From: Gaiellasilicea sp963749515
Lineage (GTDB): Bacteria > Actinomycetota > Thermoleophilia > Gaiellales > Gaiellaceae
Length of the DNA stretch: 64,000 nucleotides
Direction of reading: 5' to 3'
Assembly (NCBI GenBank): GCA_963749515.1
Contig: CAVVMR010000010.1
Coordinates: forward strand, 310,001 to 374,000
How positions within the stretch are numbered: position 1 is the stretch's first letter; each line of letters begins with the position of its first letter. Shown here piece after piece: positions 57,797 to 64,000 of this stretch. Below the pieces are notes generated by a model. That model ran no database searches and had not been told where the DNA came from. It saw nothing but the letters and a program-made list of their open reading frames with translations. The position numbers and the translations under genes are program-made.

Positions 57797-59680
57797 ATGA
57801 CAGCTTCTCGGAGGCTCCCGCTACTGGCAATCGTCCTCGTGACAATTGCGGTGAGCGCCTGCGGCGGCGGTGACGAATCGGCCGTTCCGGACGGCGCCCC
57901 GGAGGAGGCTTCCTCTTTCGCCGACGAGTGGCCGACCCCGAACGGCGACCTCGGGAACCGCCGGGTTGCGACGAGCGAGATCGACTCCGGAAACGTTGCC
58001 GACCTGGGTGTCGCCTGGACAGTGCCGATCAAGGGCGGCGGGACCTTCGGCAACTACGCATCGACACCGATCATCGCGGACGGCGTCGTCTATACGCAGG
58101 ATCTGACCTCGAACGTGAAGGCGATCGACCTCGAGACCGGCGACGTGAAGTGGGCGAAGGACTACAACGCGCCGACGGTGGGCCCGAACGGAGTCACGAT
58201 CGGCTACGACAAGGTGTACGGCGCGACCTCGGACTTCGCGTTCGCGCTCGACATCGAGACCGGCGAGGAGGTCTGGCGCTCCGACAAGCTGAGCCGCAAC
58301 GCCAACGAGGGAATCGACATGGCGCCGGCGGTGTTCGACGACACGCTGTACATCTCGACCGTCCCGGGCAACACGAAGTCCTTCTACAAGGGAAACGGCG
58401 CCGGCGTGCTGTGGGCGCTCGATGCCGCCACGGGAGAGGAACGATGGAGGTTCTGGACCGTGCCGGAGAACCTCTGGAGCAGCGAGCACACCGAGATCAA
58501 CAGCGGCGGCGGACTGTGGCATCCGCCCGCGTTCGACGACAACGGAGACGTCTACATCTCGGTCGCAAACCCTGCGCCGTGGGCCGGTACGAAGGCGTTC
58601 CCGTGGGGCTCGAGTCGTCCAGGCCCGAATCTCTTCACGAACAGCCTCGTCAAGCTCAACCGCGAGGACGGCAAGGAGATCTGGCATCGCCAGGTGCTCC
58701 CCCACGACGTCTACGACTGGGATCTGCACCTGCCGCCGATCGTGACGGAGGATGGCGACCGGACGCTCGTCCTAGTCGGCGGCAAGCTCGGTTACGTCTA
58801 CGCGATCGACGCCGAGGACGGCTCGGTCGCGTGGGAGCGCGCCGTCGGCCAGCACAGCGGGAACGACAAGGACAACGAGATCGCTCTCCAGGGCAACTAC
58901 GACCAGATGCCCAAGCTTCCGCTCACGCTGCTCCCCGGCATCCTGGGTGGCGTCGAGACGCAGATGGCTGTCGCCGACGGTGTCGTCTACGCGCCGATCG
59001 TGAACATCCCGACGGTGTTCAAGTCGCAGACGGAGTACGACCTGCAGATCGCGAAGGGCACCGGCGAGATGGTCGCCTTGAACGTCACCGACGGATCGCC
59101 GAAATGGAAGCGCGACCTTGCCCAGCCGGCGTACGGTGCGGCGACGGTCTCGAACGACCTCGTCTTCACGACGACCTTCGAGGGCAAGCTGATCGCGCTC
59201 GACCGCGACGACGGAAGCGTCGCCTGGGAGCAGCAGATGCCTGCCGGGACGAACGCGACGGTCGCGATCGTCGGGGACACCCTCGTGACCGCGGCGAGCT
59301 TCCCCCAGAACAAGGATCAGAAGCCCGTGATCATCGCCTACCGACTCGGGGCGACGGGAGGCACGACGACGACGGAGCCGGGCACGACGACAGGAGCGGG
59401 GACGACGACGACAGCCGAAGCAAACGGTGAGACCGTCTTCACCTCAAGCTGCGGAAGCTGCCACACCCTCGGCGCTGCCGGGACCGGTGGCTCGGTCGGC
59501 CCAAACCTCGACGATCTGAAGCCCAACGCCGACACGGTCGAAGCAAAGGTACGCAACGGCGGTGGCGGCATGCCGGCTTTCGAAGGCCAGCTCAGCGACG
59601 CTGAGATCACCGCCGTGGCGCGGTACGTCGCCGAGAACGCTGGGAAGGAAAGCTCGGACGGGGGCGGCCAGGGACCCTAG
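57797..59680 (+). CDS. PQQ-dependent dehydrogenase lipoprotein fused to cytochrome c
   Basis: This 627-residue protein has a lipobox signal (AIVLVTIAVSAC), an eight-bladed PQQ beta-propeller (residues about 45-510; repeated YALDxxTGExxW units such as VKAIDLETGDVKWAKDY and LWALDAATGEERWRF; HDVYDWDLHLPPI near the active site), a Thr/Gly linker (TTTTEPGTTTGAGTTTT) and a C-terminal cytochrome c domain with CGSCH haem motif and axial-Met candidate GGMPAF. It should oxidise an alcohol or sugar outside the membrane and pass electrons to its own haem. No PQQ synthesis genes are nearby. Confidence 0.88.
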   Translation: MTASRRLPLLAIVLVTIAVSACGGGDESAVPDGAPEEASSFADEWPTPNGDLGNRRVATSEIDSGNVADLGVAWTVPIKGGGTFGNYASTPIIADGVVYTQDLTSNVKAIDLETGDVKWAKDYNAPTVGPNGVTIGYDKVYGATSDFAFALDIETGEEVWRSDKLSRNANEGIDMAPAVFDDTLYISTVPGNTKSFYKGNGAGVLWALDAATGEERWRFWTVPENLWSSEHTEINSGGGLWHPPAFDDNGDVYISVANPAPWAGTKAFPWGSSRPGPNLFTNSLVKLNREDGKEIWHRQVLPHDVYDWDLHLPPIVTEDGDRTLVLVGGKLGYVYAIDAEDGSVAWERAVGQHSGNDKDNEIALQGNYDQMPKLPLTLLPGILGGVETQMAVADGVVYAPIVNIPTVFKSQTEYDLQIAKGTGEMVALNVTDGSPKWKRDLAQPAYGAATVSNDLVFTTTFEGKLIALDRDDGSVAWEQQMPAGTNATVAIVGDTLVTAASFPQNKDQKPVIIAYRLGATGGTTTTEPGTTTGAGTTTTAEANGETVFTSSCGSCHTLGAAGTGGSVGPNLDDLKPNADTVEAKVRNGGGGMPAFEGQLSDAEITAVARYVAENAGKESSDGGGQGP

Positions 59681-59684
59681 GGGG

Positions 59685-60446
59685 CTACCTCCGGCAGAGA
59701 AGGTCGTCGAGGTAGAGCCCCATCGCCCGGACGGCGTTCGAGCTGACGCCGTTGACGGAGACGACGACGATGCGGCGGCCGTCGAGCGAGCCCGCGGCGA
59801 ACGTGACGTAGCCGGGCGTGCCGCCGGTGTGCCCGTAGAACCAGCGGCCGCACGGCGATCCGAGCTTGGAGAGCCCCATTCCCTGGCCGTGTGAGCCCGG
59901 CACGATCATCCTCATCTGCGCGACGAGCGGACGCGGGACGAGCTTTCCGCGAAGAAGAGCGCCGAAGAACGTCGCCAGGTCGCGGACGTTCGAGACGATT
60001 GCGCCGTCGGCCCACGGACCGCCGAGCCCGTGCTGCGAGACGTCGAGGGGCCGCGCTCCCGAGACGTCGTACCCGCGGACGTCGTTGCGCCCGAGCTCCC
60101 GGCGGCCGCTCTCGTACGCCGTCGCTCTCAGTCCGAGCGGCTCGAAGATCCGTTCCCGCAGCAGCCGGTCGAGCGAGCGTCGCGTGACACGCTCCACGAT
60201 CTCGGCCAGCACGAGGTAGTTCGTGTTCGAGTACTCGGCCTGGCTTCCCGGGGCGAACTCGAGCGGGAGGCCGGCGGCCGAGGAGACGAGCCGGCGCGCG
60301 GGGATCACGACCCGCGGATTGCGCGAGACGGCGCTGCCCCACGGCTCGAGCCGCATGTAGTCCGGAATCCCGCTCGTGTGGTTGAGCAGGTTCCGCAGCC
60401 GGATGCGCGGTCCCTCGCGGAGGCGCCCCGGCAGGAGACGCTCCAC
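59685..60446 (-). CDS. N-terminally truncated serine hydrolase (beta-lactamase/DD-peptidase class C fold)
   Basis: The 253-residue frame matches the second part of beta-lactamase-related enzymes: IRLRNLLNHTSGIPDYM, EYSNTNYLVLAEIVERVTRRSLDRLLRERIFEPLGLRATAY (YSN catalytic Tyr), and FYGHTGGTPGYVTF (HTG motif, equivalent to KTG). The first part, with the catalytic SxxK serine, is missing. The homologous frame can be read a little further upstream (VAERRLRLDATVERLLPG) but stops at about 60480-60530 without a start codon. GTG 60446 is only a nominal start. It is likely a pseudogene. Confidence 0.75.
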   Translation of the reverse strand: MERLLPGRLREGPRIRLRNLLNHTSGIPDYMRLEPWGSAVSRNPRVVIPARRLVSSAAGLPLEFAPGSQAEYSNTNYLVLAEIVERVTRRSLDRLLRERIFEPLGLRATAYESGRRELGRNDVRGYDVSGARPLDVSQHGLGGPWADGAIVSNVRDLATFFGALLRGKLVPRPLVAQMRMIVPGSHGQGMGLSKLGSPCGRWFYGHTGGTPGYVTFAAGSLDGRRIVVVSVNGVSSNAVRAMGLYLDDLLCRR

Positions 60447-60484
60447 CGTCGCATCGAGTCGGAGCCTGCGCTCGGCGACGCGGG

Positions 60485-60775
60485 CGCGTTCTCCTGACGC
60501 AATGGCCCGCCGCGGGCGTGCATCCCCGCATCACGATCGTCCCGGCGAGTGGCACCACGGAAGACGTCACGGTCGGCCGCCTGCGCGCGGTCTGGATCGC
60601 GGGCACCGCACGCGGGACGATCTCCGTCGTCGGGGCCGACGGCGCAACGCACCGTGAGCTCTTCGACGTCGCCGACGGAGCGCTGCTCTGGCGGGACGGC
60701 GACGTCGCCTTCCTCCTTCAGGGCGCCGAAGCGAAGGCGTACGCGGAGCAGTTGGCCGCGCAGGTCGCCCCCTAG
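60485..60775 (+). pseudogene. C-terminal fragment of an anti-sigma/DUF4367-like membrane protein
   Basis: The frame reads RVLLTQWPAAGVHPRITIVP, then VTVGRLRAVWIAGTARGTISVVGADGATHRELFDVADGALLWRDGDVAFLLQGAEAKAYAEQLAAQV. This resembles the C-terminal extracytoplasmic part of actinobacterial zf-HC2/DUF4367-like proteins (pattern T.V.G..G.W+.G ... L....LLW...G....L.G......A..+A). The N-terminal zinc-finger and membrane helix are missing. Possible starts (GTG 60518) would give an isolated half domain. It abuts the truncated hydrolase head-to-head. Confidence 0.6.
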
Positions 60776-61713
60776 CCGGGATCGGCTCTCCTGCTGACAG
60801 AGGCCGCGACGCGGCCGACGACCCAGACGGCCACGAGCGTGTACGCCCAGCCGAGGAGGATGTCGGAGAAGTAGTGCTCGGCGGCATACACGAGCGCGAA
60901 AGCCATCCCCAGTGGATAGAGCGCCAGCAGCGGTCGCGCCCAGCGCGCGAAGCGCCAGAGAAACAGCGTGAAGAGCAGCGTGTACGCCGCATGCAGCGAC
61001 GGGACCGCGGCCACCGGATTCGAGTACTCGGCGCCGCGCTCGTACAGCCCTTCGAACGAGAAGGAGAGGAACGGGATATGGCCGGAGACCGGGCCGATCA
61101 GGCGCGTCGTCGGCTCGAGCTCGCCCACCCCGCTCGCGAGCCACGGCGGTGCGGCGGGGAAGAGCGCGAACGTGGTGAATGCCATCCCCGCGAGGAGCAC
61201 GACCGAGCCGACGTAACGGCGGAAGCGCTCGCGGGCGAAGAACCAGAGAAGGCCTGCCAGGAGGTAGGTCGCCGCGAAGTAGCTCATGTAGACGGCCCAG
61301 GTGGCGTAGTCGTACCAGCGCACGTCCGTGGTTCCGTGCCAGAGCCGGTCCTGCAGCCAGACAGTGGGAACGTTGCCGCCGAAGAGGATGGAATCCGCTT
61401 CGAGCTGAGGTCGATACCAGGTCGAGAAGAGCAGGCCGTCGGCGCGGCCGCGCAGCAGGTCGTACACCGCAAGCAGGAGCACGAACGGCAGCCACTCGAA
61501 CATCACGCTGCGCATCCACCCGCTCAGGTTCGTCGTCGAGAGTGCGAGCAGCCCGAGCAAGATCCAGATGATCAGCCGCTCGCGGCCGACCGGGATGCCC
61601 TCTCGCCACATGTAGCCACTGAGCACTGCGACGTAGAGAGTGGGGGCGATCCAGTGCACTGCCCGGCGCGAGAGGAGCCGGACGTCCACGCGCCGGGAGC
61701 TGAGCTCAGACAT
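60772..61713 (-). CDS. PAP2/Aur1-like membrane phosphatase
   Basis: This 313-residue protein has about six to eight membrane helices and the PAP2 superfamily motifs: VAAVPSLHAAYTLLF (SxxH, motif 2) and AEHYFSDILLGWAYTL (H...D, motif 3). The layout resembles inositolphosphotransferase/Aur1-like PAP2 proteins of Actinobacteria, which act on lipid phosphates or phosphoinositides. It overlaps the TOPRIM gene by 8 bp and the fragment at its 3' end by 4 bp. Confidence 0.86.
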   Translation of the reverse strand: MSELSSRRVDVRLLSRRAVHWIAPTLYVAVLSGYMWREGIPVGRERLIIWILLGLLALSTTNLSGWMRSVMFEWLPFVLLLAVYDLLRGRADGLLFSTWYRPQLEADSILFGGNVPTVWLQDRLWHGTTDVRWYDYATWAVYMSYFAATYLLAGLLWFFARERFRRYVGSVVLLAGMAFTTFALFPAAPPWLASGVGELEPTTRLIGPVSGHIPFLSFSFEGLYERGAEYSNPVAAVPSLHAAYTLLFTLFLWRFARWARPLLALYPLGMAFALVYAAEHYFSDILLGWAYTLVAVWVVGRVAASVSRRADPG

Positions 61714-62314
61714 GAGCGAGCACGCCGTCGAGGGGGCGCGGCACCTGGCTGAGGTCGAGCGCCTCGATGAGGAGCCGCCCGTATCGGATCTTTCGCCGGC
61801 CGCCGCTGCCCATGAAGCGCCGCAGCTGTTCCTCTGTCGCCCGTCCTCGCCATTCCGGCTGCTTCTGGAGCGTGCGGAAGGAGCCGAGGTCTCCCTGGGC
61901 GTCGACGACCTTCTCGACGGCGTCGGCGCCGAGAGCGCGGATCAGCTCGGCCTCGAGGTCGGCAACGCAGACATAGAAGCCCAGCCCCTCCATCTCGGTG
62001 CGCGTGAGGTCCGAGCCGAGGCCGGCCCGCTCGAGGCCGCGCCGGAAGTCTCCCTCCTCGCCGAGGTCGCAGAGCCCCGCAAGCTTCAGGTCGAGCCCTT
62101 CGGGGCCGAACCGGCTCAGGAACCTGCCGATCGACTGTGCGCCGCCGATCGGGACAACGGAGACTCCCTCCGCCGCGAGATCGCGACCGCGGCGCTCGGC
62201 GAGCGCTTCCAGCGCGCCCTGGTCGCTGATCCCCTCGACGAGCACGACCGCACGCGACTCGACGCCGGCAGCTGGCGAATGTGAGGCTGTTTCGTCCACA
62301 TCCCTGATCTTCAC
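61706..62314 (-). CDS. TOPRIM-domain protein (OLD-like)
   Basis: This 202-residue protein has a TOPRIM fold: AVVLVEGISDQGALEALAERRGRDLAAEGVSVVPIGGAQSIGRFL carries the conserved Glu and GxS, and LKLAGLCDLGEEGDF the acidic DxD-type position. It lacks the ABC ATPase half of full OLD nucleases. Stand-alone TOPRIM proteins may be nucleases or nucleotidyl enzymes; substrate unknown. The start is GTG 62314. The end overlaps the PAP2 gene by 8 bp. Confidence 0.82.
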   Translation of the reverse strand: MKIRDVDETASHSPAAGVESRAVVLVEGISDQGALEALAERRGRDLAAEGVSVVPIGGAQSIGRFLSRFGPEGLDLKLAGLCDLGEEGDFRRGLERAGLGSDLTRTEMEGLGFYVCVADLEAELIRALGADAVEKVVDAQGDLGSFRTLQKQPEWRGRATEEQLRRFMGSGGRRKIRYGRLLIEALDLSQVPRPLDGVLAHV

Positions 62315-62367
62315 AAAGTGGGTCGATGAGGGAGCGTCCCGTTAGCGCGCGTCGACCCGCTGGGGAT

Positions 62368-62898
62368 TCAGCTCCGCCACTTCACCGTGCAACCGACCGG
62401 TGGCGTGTCCGCCATGGCCGGTGTGGCCCCGGCCAACACAGCATCGAGGGCCTCGCGCAGGTAGTGGGCCGAGACCGTCGTCTCATCGCGGCTGTCGTCG
62501 ATCGCGCCGTGGTAGGCGAGCCGGCGGTCGCCGTCGAAGACGAACACCTCCGGCGTCCGCTCCGACCCCAGCGCCCGAGCAATGCTCTGGCTCTCGTCGT
62601 ACAGGTAGTCGAAGTTGAAGCTCTGCTTCCGCGCGCGAGCTTCCATCTCCTCGAAGGAGTCTTCGGGGTGGTTCGAGACGTCGTTCGAGGAGATCGCGAC
62701 GATGCGAACGCCGCGCTCGGCGTAGTCCCGTTGGATCGCGATCAGCCGTCCTTCCCAGCCCTGGACGTACGGGCAATGGTTGCAGGACTGGACGAGCACC
62801 AGCACGCGTGCGTCCTCGTAGTCCTCGAGCGAATGGGTTCGGCCGTCGACGCCGGGCAGGCTGAATGCGGGTGCCGACCCGGAAAGAGCGATGCTCAT
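62368..62898 (-). CDS. Thioredoxin-like peroxiredoxin (AhpC/TSA-type) protein
   Basis: This 176-residue cytosolic protein has a thioredoxin-fold start PAFSLPGVDGRTHSLEDY, the redox segment VLVQSCNHCPYVQGWEGRL (CxxC), then VRIVAISSNDVSNHPEDSFEEM, TPEVFVFDGDRRLAYHGAIDD and a conserved end PPVGCTVKWR. It belongs to the thioredoxin/redoxin family seen in many Actinobacteria. Its start overlaps the upstream gene's stop by 4 bp (ATGA). Confidence 0.9.
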   Translation of the reverse strand: MSIALSGSAPAFSLPGVDGRTHSLEDYEDARVLVLVQSCNHCPYVQGWEGRLIAIQRDYAERGVRIVAISSNDVSNHPEDSFEEMEARARKQSFNFDYLYDESQSIARALGSERTPEVFVFDGDRRLAYHGAIDDSRDETTVSAHYLREALDAVLAGATPAMADTPPVGCTVKWRS

Positions 62899-63197
62899 GT
62901 GAGTGCCTCCTCGAGTTGCTCGCGGCTCGGGATGGGGGAGGGGCGCCCGTCCGCGAGGTGGTAGATCCGACAGGTCAGCGCGGGCCGGCCGTCGGCACCG
63001 GGTGCGTCGATGTCGCGGCCTTCGATCCGGATGGTCGGCGAGCCGGGAAAACGCAGCGTCTCCGCCTCGCTGTCGGTCAGCACCTCACGCAGCTCGACGG
63101 TCGCTTCGACGCCGCGTTCGGCAAGTACGGCCTGAAGAAGCGCCAGGGCCTCCGGGTGCGAGGGGCAGCCGTCCCAGTAGAGAAACTCGATCCTCAT
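62895..63197 (-). CDS. Small thioredoxin-fold protein with single cysteine
   Basis: This 100-residue protein opens MRIEFLYWDGCPSHPEALALLQAVLAERG with a CPSH motif in place of CxxC, then RFPGSPTIRIEGRDIDAPG and a second Cys in ALTCRIYHL. The fold is glutaredoxin/thioredoxin-like; similar proteins accompany mercury or thiol metabolism. It is coupled to the downstream redoxin gene (4-bp overlap), and CACACT lies 6 nt before its ATG, one base off TANNNT. Confidence 0.82.
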   Translation of the reverse strand: MRIEFLYWDGCPSHPEALALLQAVLAERGVEATVELREVLTDSEAETLRFPGSPTIRIEGRDIDAPGADGRPALTCRIYHLADGRPSPIPSREQLEEALT

Positions 63198-63253
63198 CCG
63201 TCGAGTGTGTCAACGATGGCAGCCTGCACGCGCTTCCCACGGCGACCTGATGC

Positions 63254-64000
63254 CTATCCGGTTCGCACCATGACCTCGACGACGTACGTGAGGCTGACGT
63301 CGGCCACGCGCGCGGTGAGTCGCCAGCAGCCTGCGGTCGGGAAGCTGACGGGGCTCATGAACGACGGCTCGTCGGCGCCGGCGAACGAGCCCTGGTTCAT
63401 CCGGAGAACGCGTAGTGGCGGCGCAGGCGCGTCGAGCCGCTCACCGGACAGCGTCGGAGGGTCCCACGCGGGCGTGGTCACCCAGAGCAGCTTGTTGCCG
63501 ATCGAGCCGTCGGGGTCGACGCGGTCCTGCGGCACCGTGAACATGCCGTCCGGTCTCAGCCCCGCCCAGAGCCGGCCATTCCCGTACCAGGCGACGCTGC
63601 GCGGCTGGCCCGGCGGTCGGTTCGCGTTCGGGAGCGTGACCGGGCACGACGTTGTCTCGCCGATGCTGAGCAGCGCCTGCGAGCGGTGGCGCCGGACGAG
63701 CGCAGCGGGCCGCTGGACGACGAGTGTCCGCCCATCCCAGGAGGCGAGCGTGTACTCACCGGCGTCGAGCGGCGGCACGCTGAATGTCACCAGCCCGCGG
63801 CCGTTCCTGTCCGCCGTGATCGAGCCGATGAAGCTCAAGCGCGGGTCGAGCCGGGAGCGGATCTCGCCCTCCCCATCGGTTCGAAGGAGGTAGAGGCGGA
63901 CCGGGCGCTGGAGCGGCTTCACGCGCTTGAAGACCCTGGGCGTCCCTGCCGTCCGCACGACCACGCGGTCGTTCGGCGCGGCGCTCGGCTGGTCGAACAC
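63254..64000 (-). CDS. Hypothetical protein, 5' end outside window
   Basis: The visible 248 residues form a beta-rich protein: VFDQPSAAPNDRVVVRTAGTPRVF, FIGSITADRNGRGLVTFSVPPLDAGEYTLASWDGRTLVV, and a C-terminal FPTAGCWRLTARVADVSLTYVVEVMVRTG. The PPLDxGxY and AGCWRLTAR patterns suggest extracytoplasmic Ig-like domains of a secreted protein. The true start lies beyond base 64000 on the minus strand. The function is unknown. Confidence 0.65.
   Translation of the reverse strand: MFDQPSAAPNDRVVVRTAGTPRVFKRVKPLQRPVRLYLLRTDGEGEIRSRLDPRLSFIGSITADRNGRGLVTFSVPPLDAGEYTLASWDGRTLVVQRPAALVRRHRSQALLSIGETTSCPVTLPNANRPPGQPRSVAWYGNGRLWAGLRPDGMFTVPQDRVDPDGSIGNKLLWVTTPAWDPPTLSGERLDAPAPPLRVLRMNQGSFAGADEPSFMSPVSFPTAGCWRLTARVADVSLTYVVEVMVRTG

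Overview
This window looks like chromosomal DNA of a high-GC actinobacterium, most likely class Thermoleophilia (Gaiellales or Solirubrobacterales type). That placement is an inference. It rests on very GC-rich codon use, the hpf-secA-prfB-ftsEX-smpB-ssrA gene order, actinobacterial small families (DUF3618, holin-like, DUF4235-like), an anti-sigma/DUF4367-like fragment, and apparently widespread leaderless promoters. No plasmid or phage replication genes are visible.

Layout. 1-9.5 kb: the end of rplT, a SpoU-family rRNA methyltransferase and pheST, with five minus-strand genes (secreted esterase, DUF2207, LemA, two tandem SAM methyltransferases) lodged between them; then a double-cupredoxin protein. 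9.5-12.5 kb: a minus-strand run of small envelope genes (YihY/BrkB, DUF3618, holin-like, a 42-residue DUF4235-like gene, a PRC-barrel-like gene). 12.5-18.2 kb: a 2-oxoacid (pyruvate-type) dehydrogenase cluster, E1alpha-E1beta-E2-VOC-GNAT-E3. 18.2-18.6 kb: a gene-free stretch with a terminator and a 108-bp-period direct repeat. 18.6-28.2 kb: hisC, an LCP cell-wall ligase, sugar-nucleotide genes (ugd, two nucleotidyltransferases, a cupin isomerase), and a MerR-ahcY-mtnA block for the SAM/methylthioadenosine cycle. 28.2-42.6 kb: comF, hpf, secA, a secreted subtilisin, prfB with its programmed frameshift, ftsEX, a frameshifted SUV3-like helicase, a SemiSWEET transporter, smpB and ssrA (tmRNA).

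The most interesting region starts at the 3' end of ssrA. A 19-bp sequence identical to the end of the tmRNA gene recurs at 55842-55860, and a 20/21 copy lies at 52560-52580, both in gene gaps. They bracket two accessory blocks. Block 1 (42.6-52.5 kb) holds a giant AAA-LuxR regulator divergent from a six-gene operon in which two paralogous membrane-anchored alpha/beta hydrolases flank a MacB-like ABC exporter. Block 2 (52.6-55.8 kb) holds a ParB-like protein, a stand-alone LigD polymerase domain, a small secreted protein, and a TetR/SnoaL-like pair. No integrase is present. I read this as two tandem, decayed ssrA-targeted islands and propose block 1 as a candidate undescribed cassette.

55.9-64 kb: a DUF2867 protein, a metallo-beta-lactamase-like protein with altered ligands, a LysE exporter, a PQQ dehydrogenase fused to cytochrome c, two head-to-head truncated genes marking a rearrangement near 60.48 kb, a PAP2 phosphatase, a TOPRIM protein, two thioredoxin-fold proteins, and a secreted-type protein that runs off the edge.

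Across the window, at least 13 genes have a TANNNT hexamer exactly 6-7 nt upstream of ATG/GTG, the signature of leaderless transcription. Genes with strong Shine-Dalgarno sequences (hpf, the subtilisin, the SnoaL-like gene) lack it.
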